From Lonicera japonica (taxonomy: Eukaryota > Streptophyta > Magnoliopsida > Dipsacales > Caprifoliaceae), in NCBI GenBank assembly GCA_021464415.1, contig CM038470.1:42526099-42590098 (forward strand): a DNA stretch of 64,000 nt. The letters are read 5' to 3'. The notes beneath the pieces are model-generated. The model made no database searches and had not been told where the DNA came from. It worked only from the letters and a program-made list of their open reading frames with translations. Every line of letters begins with the position of its first letter. Positions within the stretch are counted from its first letter, which is position 1. This document shows, piece after piece, positions 46,101 to 56,335 of the stretch. Both the position numbers and the translations under genes were made by a program.

Positions 46101-47756
46101 ATATATGAAAGTAGCAAAAATTAAACTTGATAGACCGAAGTGAAAATCATTCAAATCTTAAGGGGATAAGTGTAAATAATTCCTATCTCTGAATAAACTT
46201 CTGCTACCATATTTTAACTCAATTACAAACAATGGGCTCCTTTTCTTTCTTTCTTTCATTCTTTCTTTGCATTGCTATGTTAAATATACAAAATTAAACT
46301 TGGTCTCCTATTTTAAAGAGTGTTAAAAGATTTTGTCTGGAGGGAATCTCCTAAAACTTAGAGATAAAATCAAAGTATTATGTTGAAAAATTAGGAAATG
46401 CGCGCTTCCTTTTTTACATAGTCATTTAGATTATCCCGCATGCAGAAGAAAAGACGAATAAAATCTTTTTCTTGAAGTTGAACAAAGTGTAAAATGTCGA
46501 TGATTATGAAAACAATAGATAATTTCGCAAAAAAAGAACTGACGGATGACAATGGGCTTAGAGATACAACTACGTCTATCATTTATACAAGTGGGATTAC
46601 TTTGCAATTTCTTCTAAGAGAGAAGTGCAGTGGCTCATTTGAAAAAAAAAAATTTGGTTTTCTTTCAAAGCGTCTATATAAATATGTATCAAAACAGTAG
46701 TGTGGAATTATTATCCCACCATAACATTGCATATCACATGTCCATATAGACGAAAATTAAACCTTGCAAAATAACATCCAAAATATACACATATTAACAC
46801 GAAATTATAAGTTAAAGAGCAAAGTTTTAACAATTTTTGGTCGTATTGGTGCTGATCTGATAAAATATGATAAGTTAACGGGTCGGGTCAGTTAATATTC
46901 GTTACACACAATAATCACGGTTAGAACCCGTTAAATTATATACGTAGTTGTAATCTTATTTATGTACATGTATATATGTATATCTTTAATAAAAAATATA
47001 TATATATAATTTGTATAAGTATTACACATGTATTTGTTAATTTAAGGTGAGCTTACAATATATATTAATATACATATAACAGTATACATACGAACATGGT
47101 AACACCCGATAAAAAAGTGACTTGTTTAGATCCGAACCACGATAAAAACCGACTCGAATACGACTTAATTAAACCAACCAGTTGCTAGGTCTAACCAAAG
47201 CTAAGCTCCAAACATCCACACCTCTATAAGTTAAGCATTCACAAACCACACGGACACGTTATTTGTAGAGACATGTTCACAGTTAACAATGCGCAGAAGA
47301 ACACAATCGTCATCTCTAAGACAGCGACTTGTCATTTGGTGCCTTAATTACCCTACATCTGTATTCTCATTTCCTTAAAACTTAATTTTCTTCATGTTAT
47401 AATAGCAATAACATGTTGTTTTCCGGACAGGAAAGGGCAACAATGTTGATTTGGCAAGTTGGGTGAAGTCGGTGGTGAGAGAAGAGTGGACGGGGGAGGT
47501 GTTCGATAAAGAGATGAAAGGGAGAGAGAAAGGGGAGGGAGAAATGCTGAAACTGCTCAAGATCGGAATGTGTTGCTGCGAATGGGATGTGGAGAAAAGG
47601 TGGGATTTAGAACATGCGATTTCGAAGATTCAAGAGTTGAAAGAGAGGGAGAATTTTGATGAGGATGAAAATGAATATGATTCTTTTTATTCTTCTTCTT
47701 CTATAGCAACAATGATTGAGGGAGATTTCTCTTTCTCTGTCACCAACTCCAAGTGA
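34185..47756 (+). CDS. LRR receptor-like kinase, pollen receptor kinase (PRK) family, 5 exons
   Basis: Exons: 34185-34368, 34701-35117, 44513-45124, 45561-45911, 47431-47756. They sum to 1890 bases (629 residues plus TGA), and every intron is GT-AG in phase 1. Residues about 1-26 are a signal peptide ([15 protein letters not shown]). The LRR N-cap has [12 protein letters not shown]. Four to five LRRs follow, with [10 protein letters not shown] and [10 protein letters not shown], then the FTGN.NLCGKPL cap. The membrane helix is [20 protein letters not shown]. The kinase glycine loop is [10 protein letters not shown], the ATP lysine is in VVKRYK, the catalytic loop is HGHLKSTN (no Asp) and the metal motif is DYG. 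PRKs are plasma-membrane receptors of pollen tubes that bind secreted peptides and recruit ROP-GEFs; several have such degenerate kinases. The start is the ATG before the signal peptide. Pollen expression is inferred from the family only. Confidence 0.9.
34369..34700 (+). other. Receptor kinase intron 1
   Basis: 332 bases, GTAACC...TTGTTGTAG. It contains TTTAGCGACGAGAC and GTTGACGAAAC stretches reminiscent of small DNA-transposon relics, but no paired ends were found. Confidence 0.75.
35165..35405. mobile_element. Fold-back MITE-like element 2
   Basis: Arms of about 80 bases: CACTTTTGTCCCTAATATTT... on the left pairs with ...AAATATTAGGATCAAAGTG on the right. Inner arm words ACATTTTGGTC.TCAAAGTTT and TTTCATC pair likewise. 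The centre has CCAATTTTTTGTCCAAAAAC. Same family as 33655-33965. Confidence 0.75.
35406..37417. other. Intron 2 AT-rich DNA, nothing recognised
   Basis: No conserved coding segment, terminal repeat or RNA gene was seen. Long A/T stretches and a few short frames only. Confidence 0.5.
37423..37748 (-). repeat. 3' LTR of the intronic copia element (326 bp)
   Basis: Matches 43069-43396, beginning TGTTGGAAACAAATAATAC on the + strand. It is followed by TCTCCCACTCGCAC, the reverse of a purine tract. Confidence 0.9.
37749..38819 (-). other. Copia 3' untranslated region
   Basis: About 1 kb between the end of pol and the 3' LTR, without a convincing frame. A + strand frame at 38472-38834 has no recognisable domain and is probably chance. 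Confidence 0.55.
38820..42265 (-). pseudogene. Degenerate copia gag-pol
   Basis: Fragments in order: gag (42265-41993, [19 protein letters not shown] and [11 protein letters not shown]); zinc knuckle [14 protein letters not shown] (about 41573-41612); protease region (41503-41171) with DSRAGEHVV where DSGA is usual; integrase core (40866-40603, [13 protein letters not shown]) and C-terminal part (40593-40051, [15 protein letters not shown]); RT (39894-39148) with [33 protein letters not shown] and YVDDILL; and RNase H end (39182-38820). RNase H lacks its middle: SRFQGNP is followed within a few residues by a garbled stretch and then FADPLTKP. In-frame stops and frameshifts separate most pieces. 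No functional product is possible. Confidence 0.88.
42392..43055 (-). other. Copia 5' leader with homopolymer-rich stretch
   Basis: Between the gag remnant and the primer site. 42680-42950 consists largely of alternating poly-A and poly-T blocks (AAAAAACAGAAAAC.TTTTTT), forming many potential A:T hairpins. No coding sequence. Confidence 0.6.
43056..43067 (-). other. Copia primer binding site
   Basis: GCTCTGATACCA on +, the complement of a tRNA-iMet-type primer site, one base from the LTR terminus at 43069. It fixes the orientation as reverse. Confidence 0.88.
43069..43396 (-). repeat. 5' LTR of the intronic copia element (328 bp)
   Basis: Full-length partner of 37423-37748, differing by scattered substitutions and small indels. 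It also contains ATTATTTAGGTCTAAAGACC, shared with the adjoining partial copy. Confidence 0.9.
43397..43527 (-). repeat. Partial second LTR copy next to the 5' LTR
   Basis: 131 bases that repeat the outer part of the LTR (compare about 43260-43396), with about ten differences, ending CCAACA. The target duplication ACATT follows this partial copy rather than the complete LTR, so it is the true outer boundary of the insertion. Confidence 0.85.
43537..43922. mobile_element. Tourist-like (PIF/Harbinger) MITE, 386 bp
   Basis: Ends GGCCATCT.TA and, reversed, GACCATCTGCA, flanked by TTA on both sides (43534-43536, 43923-43925), the 3-bp target type of PIF/Harbinger elements. The interior has CCATCG.GGC palindromic words (43700-43790). 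It starts four bases from the copia target duplication. Confidence 0.65.
43926..44500. other. Intron 2 distal part
   Basis: Unassigned AT-rich intron DNA leading to a T-rich tract and the acceptor at 44511-44512. Nothing else was recognised. Confidence 0.5.
45912..47430 (+). other. Receptor kinase intron 4
   Basis: 1519 bases, GTAATG...TCCGGACAG. The segment at about 45940-46185 has CTTAAAGTTTGACC, TTTCATTT and GGATCAAACTTT words resembling the fold-back family, but degraded. The rest is AT-rich with (TA)n stretches (46960-47010) and no recognised gene. Confidence 0.7.
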
Positions 47757-48752
47757 AGATAAATTACTCCTACTTTAGTTGGGTGTTTCTTCTGCTTTTT
47801 CCCTGCGCGCGAATTTTTGTTCTTTTCATTATTTTATTTTATGTTTTCCACTTATTTTTACCATGTGTATCACATGAGTTTTATCTTTATTGTATTTTAA
47901 GCATGCCACTAAGAATAGGTAATAAGAATACACAGCAAGCATAGCATTATTCTTATATTTTTTTATATTTTTATATTTGAATATATTTTTACTGAAATGT
48001 ATTTGTGACATTTTAATTATCATTCTTTTTGGGTGTTTTTGATAGTCCCACTTTCACTTTGATATATTTTAAGAAAATATTAATTTCATCCTAATCTAAT
48101 AGTCAGAAAAATAACTTAATATCTATTGTTTGATTTAATACATTAGTTATGTCTCCAAAGAGAAAAGAACTATCAATTTGATAAAATCTCAAACAAGTTT
48201 TTTACATTTTACCCCCATGAAGTTTGACTGAATTTTCGTTCCATTTTCGCCAATCTTCCAACTTGCGTTTTGTTTTTTGGATGGAAAATAACATGTCACT
48301 TTGGATCCACAACTTCATTTTCACGACATAGTCAACACATTAAAGCACACAATGGCAACAAAGTTTTAGTTTAAAATTACGTTGAAATTAGTGTATTCTT
48401 AAACAATAGTGAAAGTCGGACTGAACTTAGTTTGGGACAAAGGAAGTAATTTGCATCTCAATTTGCATCATGTTGGCTTAAAAACTATACCCTAATTTAG
48501 GGTTAGGTATAGTCGCTCAACTTCCCTTTAAGATTCTCAATAAACACAAGTTACTTGCATTCTATCAAACAGAAAAAAATGAAATTTATTAACATCTTGA
48601 ACATGTTCTGATGTTTGTCTAGTTAAAAGCTCTTATGGTACAAAAGTTATTGTCGTTATGACTGTTTATCTATAATTGAAAATCCGAAACTCATACCTCC
48701 CCCTCCGCTTGATAAGATGTACAAAGTCTAAAGGAATGTCCTCGACTCGTTT
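47757..48752. other. Convergent intergenic region with a possible decayed MITE
   Basis: About 1 kb between the stop codons of the receptor kinase (+) and the transporter (-). Both 3' ends must lie here. 48040-48446 has Stowaway-like ends: AGTCCCACTTTCAC on the left and, reversed, a TACTTCCTTTGTCCC end with CCGACTTTCAC on the right. An ACCCCCATGAAGTTTGACTG piece inside resembles the fold-back family. Confidence 0.4.
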
Positions 48753-51700
48753 TCACTTCCGGTGAGCTTCCAAATCTACCATCGACTTTGGCGGCTTTGC
48801 CTTCTTTTGCCGATATTTGGCAAAAGAATACCATAAACCACCGGCCGTGTTTATTACCAATCCAGTTACGTTCAAAGCACGTACTTGCACGCCTCCCAAT
48901 ACAAAAAATCCGAGGGTCTGAGATCATCACCAAAATACATGAATTATTATTTACTAGAATTATGGCAATCGATGTGTATGCAATATTATTATACCTGGTA
49001 ATTTCTGATATTCTGTAGAGTTCTAAAACACTTTAAGGACATGCGGTAGTATTTGGTGAAGTGGTAAAGACATGTTTTTCATAGCTAAGCCTAAGGTCAT
49101 GGATCCGAATACTTGTTCAAGTTGCATTTTATTTTCTAGAGCATGAAGAGTATTTAGTAATTTCACAAACACCAAACCTTTTATGCCTTAAATATAATAG
49201 ATGACATAATTAGGTCTCCACCGCAAATTGCAGAAGTTTTTCCTTAATTTTTCAATGACATTGTATAGAAAAAAATTCTCTGTATGGTTAGATTGAGCAT
49301 CACACATACAGACTTCATGACAAGTAATGAAATTAAAATTGTGTTGACTTCTGATTTGAGTGCTACTGACCTCCTCCCTTCAGTTTTGGACAAACAGAGC
49401 AGTAGTGGGCCATAGATGTGCATAGAAAGAAAGGGGAAATTAAAGCTGCTCAATAATACGTACCGTGGAGCCGACACCCTTGAGGACTCCAACAATAGTG
49501 GTAGTTAGGGCAGAGTTGACTATGGTACATAAAAACATAGTGTAGTTGAGAATTATGCCCATCACCAACGAAAGCACAAGCATCACCAAGAAATATAAAG
49601 AGAAACTCTGCAACAGTGAAACCAAACAACAAATTCCATGTCAGTGAAACAGACTTTGTTAATATTTGTATTGTAATGGTCTAAAGCTTTAAACCATACA
49701 TGATGGAGGCATTGAGTTTAGAAATATGCATCTTCTCTCACCCCCATATTTTAATTTTTATTAAATTATAGCCAATTTACGAGTCCAATTTTTTTTGATA
49801 AGAAACAAGATTCCATTCATAATAAAGATTAAAAGTCAAATATAGAGGGGACAAGGAGTCCACCAACCAAACTTAACCCACAAAAAGAAAATAAAGGAAA
49901 TATAATCCTGCCAAAACCCATAGCCAAAATGCACCCTTAGAATAGAACCCAAAAAATACAATGGAACACTACAAGAATCCAAGCCTCCAATTTTCTTGAT
50001 GTTTACTATAATTTTTGAAAGGCTTGGTGTTGGAAGCCCACAACGAAGCCAAATTACTCTTTCCCACAGCCACTCCTTTTCTTCATCTTTTTCAAAAATT
50101 CTATAATTTTTCTTTCTTAAAAAAGCTCCCTGCCTTTAAAAATTAAATAAAAATCCCCCTCCCCTCTCCACTCACCCTCCCCCTTCCCCCATTCGCCCCG
50201 AACCATCAGCTTTCCTAGAAGGCCAGAAAATTTGTCAGTTATTTTTCCTTTCTCCTTTGTCATTTAGAATTTATGTATTATATACATAAGTATATACACA
50301 TGTTCTTTCTATAGACATGTATATATATATATACATACACAAATATCATACCATTAAATGGGTATTCACTGTATTTGATATTTATCCATTAACCTTAATT
50401 TTAAGTTTAAGTTTAAATTAGCAACCACCTTTCCATCCATCAAGTTTCTTCTTAACTTTTTAGATTCCAAAATTCCAAAGATATTATCCAAGAGGCACCC
50501 CAATAAGCCAATTCTCAATCTCACAACCTGGTCCCATCCTCTTTTGTAATCAGAGTTGATAGGATAACAACTTCACCAATGCACGATAAGAAGAAAAAGC
50601 TTGTGACACTTCCACCATATCCCTCCCAATCCTAAACCCATCAATCACACCTTGTCGTCTACCTTTGGCACATAAAAGGAGAGAGTGTGCCACTGCCCCA
50701 AACTTCCCCTGCCCATTTACCAAAATGGGACAAACAACCTCTAATCCACCTTCTCCATCTATCTTTAAATTTCTCTCCTCTCCCTTCACCTACCTTCTTT
50801 CTTTTTTGTTCTTCTAGTTCTACATCAAAGGACACTCTAAAATTGGACTTCTCTTAACCTTCGCCAATATCTTATATAGCACATCAAAGCAATAGAATTC
50901 ACCTTTTTTGATTTTAGTTCACAAACCTATTAACAACCCCATTCTCATAAAATTCCCTCTTTGTGAAAAACAGCCAATTAGCTTTCTCACCATCGTTGCA
51001 CTTCTAACTTCCTCTTCCTCAAAGAAATTCTGCCTTGGTTGCTTCTTTCTCTTTTTCAAACTTCGACCAAAAAAAGTGATTATTGTTCACTATCAAATCT
51101 TCCTCTTCCAAAATTTCCCCACCATTGAGCCTTTTTTCATATTAACAATTTTAGAAATATGCATCTTCTCTCACCCCATATTTTAATTTTTTATTAAATT
51201 ATAGCCAATTTTTTCGCTATCTTTTCCAATCTAGTAACTTTTTAATAATAGATTTCATAATTAGAACCCTTCCCACCCTAGTTTCTCTATCTCCTCCCAG
51301 ATGCAATTAAGGCCAGTTATAAGGCATATATGCATACAATAGGTAATTTCACTTCTTTTTTTCATTTTTTCCTTTTTCAATAAAGTCCTCTTTGCCCAAT
51401 CTAGGGCAAAAGAGTAGTAACATAAATAACAAAAAAGGGGGGAGATACATCAAAGGCCATCTCCAAAGCCATGAAACAAAAAAACACAAAGAAATGAGCA
51501 AAATTGGATGATGGACTAAAAGCTAAACTTACAAGTCCACTAACCAATTCAAAGCTAAACAAACTAGACCTATACAACGTGGAAAAAAGGCCTGTCAAGC
51601 CAAAACAGGTTGGCAATCAAAAGGAAAAAACACATAAAAAAGGGACCAAACAAACTGTGAACAGTGTTTCTGCAGGAAATAAACAGTTGAATTGTGAGTA

Positions 51701-53234
51701 GGTATGTGTTAAGTTTGTCAGTTCAGTCAGTATGTATGTGTTAAGTTTGTGGTACTTTAGGTCCTACAGCTATCCTATTATTCCCATTTCAGTCAGTAGG
51801 TATGTGTAGTTTGACAGTTAAGTGCAGTGAAGTGCAAGCAGCTCGTACATGAAACCTTCCCAAAAACCTAATAGGATGGGTTTCTATTTTATAGTTTAAA
51901 AATACCTCAAAACTATATACTTTCTCTATCTCAAATTAATAGTCCCACTTTCCTTTTTAGGTGTCCCAAATTAATAGTTTCATTTCCTTTTTTGGATATG
52001 ATCAATGTACTAAATCTTACATTCTTGACCATTTATTAGGTTTAAATTTTATTTTTTTCAAAAAGTAATGAAGTCAAAGTGGGAGTGTTAATTTGAGACG
52101 GATGGAGTATTTCATATCCTACGGGAATGTTTGTTAGCAAACTCTGTTGCCTTCGAAGATGTATAGTTTCGTTTCTTATGGTGGTATATTTTAAAGACCA
52201 AAATATGTAAATAATTGACAGAGTAGCACCTAGCCATCTAGTCCTTGCTACCCACCTCCCGCCTGGCATTTTTTAGAACACTTTTTTGTGAAATCATGTA
52301 TGTTTTCCCACAACTACCAATTTATTTCCACTTGAAGAAGGTTTGACTATTTACATTTTTTACATCCCATTTTCATTTTCCGATGACAAAAAATGAGCAA
52401 TCTCGAAAAGGCAATTGCTATTGTCAGAGCTATATGCATTATGCTTCAAGCACAATACATTGCTCTAACGATAGCAATTGCTCCCCGTAAATTCAGAAAC
52501 ATATTTGAAAACATTCTAGCATTCACTTAGCGGAAGCAATAGTAAAGAATGGGCATGTATATGTAATAAAGGTTAAGGCCTGACCTTTGCAAATAATAAT
52601 GAGATGGAATCTGGAAATTCTCCAGTAACTAAGATAAGAGCTAGAAGAAATGGTAGAGACAAGAGGCTGTTATAGAACATTATCTCAACTGAAGAAAGCC
52701 CATCCTCTGCACCAGACTTCTCCACCAATACAAGGTACATGGTCTGCATTGAGAGTTCACAATATTCAAGTAAGTTATGTTTTTTGTATGTGACAAACTT
52801 AAAAGAAGCAACGTGTAACAATAGGGTGTGTGGTAAAAAGGATGGGAAATGATTGAAAGCACTACTAGTTTTTATGAGAAGATGGAAAAGGAGAAAGGTG
52901 ATTTGGTGAGATGTTCTCCATCTTTTTCTTATTTTCCATTGGATTTTTTTTATTACCCACCGCGGCACCGCCTAAAGAATTTTATTCCACAGAAAATTGA
53001 AAAAGTAGTATAAAATTTCACCAAATCACTCATCTCTTTTTCCAACTTCTCATAAAAATTAGTTATATTTTCAATCATTTTCCATCTTGCCCAACAAACA
53101 CACCCTAAGGTCAAAAAAATAACCTGGAAAAAAACAGAAGTAAAGGCCATTATATATCCAAAAAGATCAAAGGAAAAGTCTCCCAGTGCTGCTATAAGAA
53201 CCCCTGCAGCAGTTAATATTACTGAAAGAGTCAC
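48753..53234 (-). CDS. Nucleotide-sugar transporter, C-terminal four exons
   Basis: Exons in coding order: 53234-53124 (37 codons), 52743-52585 (53), 49607-49464 (48), 48917-48753 (54 plus TGA). All junctions are phase 0 with GT-AG. They join as VTLSVILTAAGVLIAALGDF, then YIMAFTSVFFQ / TMYLVLVEKSGAEDGLSS, LLFAK / SFSLYFLVMLVLSLVMG, LCTIVNSALTTTIVGVLKGV and GST / TLGFFVLGGVQVRALNVTGL. The tail is YRQKKAKPPKSMVDLEAHRK. This is the second half of a TPT/NST-type multispanning carrier, probably in the Golgi or ER. It resembles the UDP-N-acetylglucosamine/UDP-sugar group (UGNT1-like); substrate is inferred from family memory. At least five membrane segments are visible. Upstream exons (roughly 130-150 codons) were not found in 53235-64000: the gene is either truncated or has a very long intron reaching beyond the window. 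Confidence 0.85.
49035..49180 (+). mobile_element. Possible tRNA-derived SINE remnant
   Basis: TTTGGTGAAGTGGTAAAGAC resembles a tRNA A box, and GGTCATGGATCCGAATAC, about 40 bases later, resembles a B box (canonical GGTTCGANTCC). It lies in the last intron of the transporter. No poly-A or target duplication was resolved. Confidence 0.35.
49716..49777 (+). repeat. ~60-bp direct repeat, copy 1 (copy 2 at 51149-51211)
   Basis: TTTAGAAATATGCATCTTCT...TTATAGCCAAT occurs in both places with one or two base-length differences, 1.43 kb apart in the transporter intron. Between them lie a LINE remnant and unassigned sequence. Confidence 0.85.
49793..49985 (-). mobile_element. LINE 3' end fragment in transporter intron
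   Basis: T run, then GATAAGAAACAAGATT, the reversed 3' end shared with the other LINEs here (TTTCTTATCA-A tail). It is flanked by TCCAATTTT (49784-49792 and 49986-49994), a 9-bp target duplication. 193 bp; only 3' UTR remains. Confidence 0.65.
49995..51917. other. Transporter intron, unassigned
   Basis: Intron DNA with CT-rich stretches. A reversed frame at 50550-50789 contains GVIDGFRIGRDMVEVS, similar to the LINE RT segment GMVEGFSIGRDGVKLS at about 58083-58130, so a decayed LINE piece is likely near 50570-50660. Copy 2 of the 60-bp direct repeat is at 51149-51211. Nothing else was recognised. Confidence 0.4.
51920..52107. mobile_element. Degenerate Stowaway-like MITE
   Basis: The left end CTTTCTCTATCTCAAATTAA and right end, reversed, CTCCATCCGTCTCAAATTAA form imperfect terminal inverted repeats flanked by TA. 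Inner words AGTCCCACTTTC and GAAGTCAAAGTGGGAG(T) continue the pairing. Same superfamily as 30096-30277 but a different family. Confidence 0.7.
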
Positions 53235-54538
53235 CTGAAACATGAAAGAGAGGCTAACATCAGCTTAAACAAAAAGCTATCTCTACAGAAACAATAGTCT
53301 TAAGATGCTCTTCTTTGCAGGAAAATTATGTGATATCATGGCACTGAAGATCTAAGAGGAAAAAATAAGATCCATTTCACTTTTTCGCAACACAACACAA
53401 AATCCATTCATTTGAACTGTATTTGACTCGCCACTTAGCACAAAGCAACTTTTTAACTATTTAAAGAAGCTTTGTAAACTTGATTAGAGACGAAACAATA
53501 CAAACAGACCATGTTGCCCTGACACAAAACCCGAGAAGATACGACAATACGATACAGCATTACGACATATCCATAAAAGAAAAGGATGAATTTGGGTTAC
53601 AGTGTAAAATTGTATATCGACATTACAAATTAAGGTTTGTCAACAAACTAAGTCCATCAATCCAATGGTCACTGTTGATCACTAATAGTATAGAATGTTT
53701 TCAGACCATGGATTGATTTAATACACACAATAAAGCATCAGACCAACTAAAATTTCACTCGCACACTAAATATACTTTTAAAGAGAGTACGTAAAATGAC
53801 AACTTCTAATCAAAAAATCGAGTTTTAATAAATTAATAAATTTGAAACTTACTCGTCAAGGTCTATAAAACGTGATGCTGTGAAATTATGTATAAAAAGT
53901 TTCAAGTAAAATTATTGAATACTGCATGTACTTCATTGGCCAATTCAAGTTTTACACGAGTTTGGTAAGGAACAATTCAAGCATAAAGTGGAAAGACAGC
54001 AGCTAACCACCATCAACACACCTACACCACTGCCATTTCCATGCAAAACTCAGTCTTCCAAATGATTGTTTGGCTGACAATGCACTGTGATTAAATATAA
54101 ACTCTCCTTGCACTTTTATGTTGTTTTATTTTGCCAATTGTCATCTTTTCTTCGTTTCACCATGCCGTCCGGAATAGGCATTCATAATACTATACTCAAG
54201 TATTATGTTCATCTTACATTTATGCTAAACTATGGTAACAAATGAAATCTTTCAAGACAAAACTAAAACTTCTAATAAATTACTTTCTCATATCTTGCTT
54301 TGGCACAAAAAGTTTGAATTTAATACACTTCGGCACCCATTTTGGACAGTCCCATTTTGGTTAAACCATTAATTCTCATTTAGAACAGTGCTTTATCAAA
54401 CAGCTTGACATTTAACCGCATCCATTTTACAATATTACATTTTAATTTCTGGGGAAATTTTCCCTGAATTCTACGAACTTTCTTGGAAAAATTTACTGTG
54501 TTTTCCATCTCATGATCACACAAACTTGAATATGCATG
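53235..54538. other. Upstream of transporter exon, no exon found
   Basis: Reading the reverse strand for NST-type membrane segments gave nothing. A + strand frame at 53480-53716 has no recognisable domain. AT-rich, with no terminal repeats seen. Confidence 0.45.
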
Positions 54539-54543
54539 CACAA

Positions 54544-54857
54544 TGTTGAAGAGCGTGATATACATTGTTGGCTCACGACCTAACAGCTTAAGCTTTTGGG
54601 AGAAATGGTTTCTGACTTGGTATCATAGCTCAAGTTATGCAAGGTCTCGGGTTCAAATCCCCCCGCTTGCATTTGTTTCCCCTTTGTGTTTGTGCAGTAT
54701 GCGTGCTGTTGTTTGTGCACAAAGTGCACCTTTGGTTTGGTTTGTCTTTCCACATGCGAGTGGGGGTCGCACGTGAGGGGGAGTGTTGAAAAGCATGATA
54801 TACATTGTTGGCTCACTACCTAACAACTTAAGCTTTTGGGATAGATGATTTCTAACG
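54544..54857 (+). mobile_element. TRIM element (314 bp) with 74-bp LTRs
   Basis: LTRs 54544-54617 and 54784-54857 are both 74 bp, starting TGTTGAA. A primer site TGGTATCATAGC (54618-54629) follows the first LTR, one mismatch from the tRNA-iMet complement. A purine tract GTGAGGGGGAG precedes the second. The target duplication CACAA is perfect (54539-54543, 54858-54862). There is no coding capacity: this is a terminal-repeat retrotransposon in miniature, mobilised in trans. The internal GGGTTCAAATCCCC resembles a Pol III B box. Confidence 0.93.
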
Positions 54858-54862
54858 CACAA

Positions 54863-55370
54863 CACAGAATATATCATCCACTAGTATTGTTCCATTACCA
54901 ATTTTGATCTTCACATCTATATCATGACTTCCAAAGGAAACAGATCAACTTCTAGAAAGATTATGGGACCGATCTTCTCGTGCTGGTCTTTGGGATACTC
55001 TACAGGAAAACAACAATTTTGAGGTTGCGATTATTTTCGGTGCGAGGGGGTATTTAATCTTTGATACTGCAAAAACTTCGGAATCATCCAGTAGCAAATC
55101 ATAGGAAAACAAAAATAGGATATAAATCCTGAAAAATGCATCGACTGCTAAGAGAAAATTCATCACACGAAAAGAACAGATGTAGTTCAAATGGATGGCC
55201 GATCTGCGTACCCAACCTCTTATGCAATCAAGATTGATGAGAGATGGATTTTGTCTAAGTAAGTGTCTGGTATTTAACAACCGTATTTGGTTTAATTGTT
55301 AATTTTGCCACATTAGCCTAATTTCTCATTAATCTCACTTTAGGTATTGAAATTTTGTTTTGTAAGGACT
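54863..55370. other. Unassigned stretch, possibly with coding remnants
   Basis: On the reverse strand a segment near 54866-54935 reads SFGSHDIDVKIKIGNGTILV before running into the TRIM target site, which suggests an old coding or transposon frame. The family was not recognised and stops interrupt it. No splice structure is supported. Confidence 0.3.
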
Positions 55371-55383
55371 AGCACTGTTCTAA

Positions 55384-55956
55384 GACTTTTTTTTATCAGA
55401 AACTAAGATTATATAGATATAAAAGGGAAAAAACAAGCAAAAGGGAGGCTGAGAGTGGACAAGAAGTCCAAACCCACCCCCAAAAAACAGAGAGAATACA
55501 AAAAAAATCACAGAAGACATCCACCACCTAATCAAACAACAAAAAGACAAACTACCCAAACCTACACTAAAACCAACCAACAGCAATAACTATAGAACCA
55601 TGCTAAAAATAGAACTCTCCACCACTCTGCTACACCAATGCAGCTTTCCAATCTCTAGCTATAGCATAGACCGAAAGACCTCCAAACCCATTAAAAGAAA
55701 ACGCCCACAAAGATGCCAAAGCCTTGATTCTGTGCCAAATCTCTACCATGTTTTCCTCCTTGCCTTCCAAGATTCTGGAATTCCTCTCTCCACACACACC
55801 ATAAAACCGCCAGACAACTACTCCACAACATTTTAGACTTCTTCTTATCACCCTTAAAATGCCATCTCTCTATAAGAAGATTGTGCCATGAACTTGGAAG
55901 TGCAGCAACCATATCAAAGTCACTACAGATATTGCACCAAATAGAGTGCACAAAAG
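55384..55956 (-). mobile_element. 5'-truncated L1-type LINE, 13-bp target duplication
   Basis: Reversed, it ends CTGATAAAAAAAA. Its 5' part encodes the end of the LINE zinc-binding domain (QCSFVHSIWCNICSDF, WHNLLIERWHFKGDKKKSK). AGCACTGTTCTAA flanks both sides exactly (55371-55383, 55957-55969). Only the last part of ORF2 and the 3' UTR remain. Confidence 0.88.
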
Positions 55957-55969
55957 AGCACTGTTCTAA

Positions 55970-56325
55970 CACTTTGAATATGTCATATTAACATAATTAA
56001 GCTTGCGTGATGTTAATTACGCTTGCGTAAATAATCGTTTCACAATCAATTCAGGTGGTCCAAATTGAAATCGGTATGCCAATCACGTGTTTTGTTTTTA
56101 TGCAATTTGTGAATTTTGGCTACTTTGGGAAGCCGTAACTTCTTCGTTTCATACCCGAATGAGTCACCGTCAGCGCTTATTGATCCGTCTTGATTCCCTC
56201 CATAAATTCTTTGTTGAGCCCAATTAGTGATATCGATGTTTGCAGAGAAAAAAGGTGGCGAGAATGGGCGAGAGACTAAAAGCATCAGAAGTTTTGATGC
56301 CTTCATCAGAAACTCGGGATTGTGT
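55970..56325. other. Short intergenic piece
   Basis: Contains GTAACTTCTTCGTTTC and AATTGAAATCGG words like those in the long LTRs, so it is probably a decayed LTR piece. No boundaries were found. Confidence 0.35.
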
Positions 56326-56335
56326 GATCCGGGTA

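Noticed and set aside
54618..54680. tRNA gene suggested by TGGTATCATAGC and GGGTTCAAATCC
   Set aside because: No cloverleaf or acceptor stem; the features are the TRIM primer site and a B-box-like word.
54945..55280. First exon of the sugar transporter or another gene on the minus strand
   Set aside because: No membrane-segment pattern or match to the expected N-terminal region, and no compatible splice signals.
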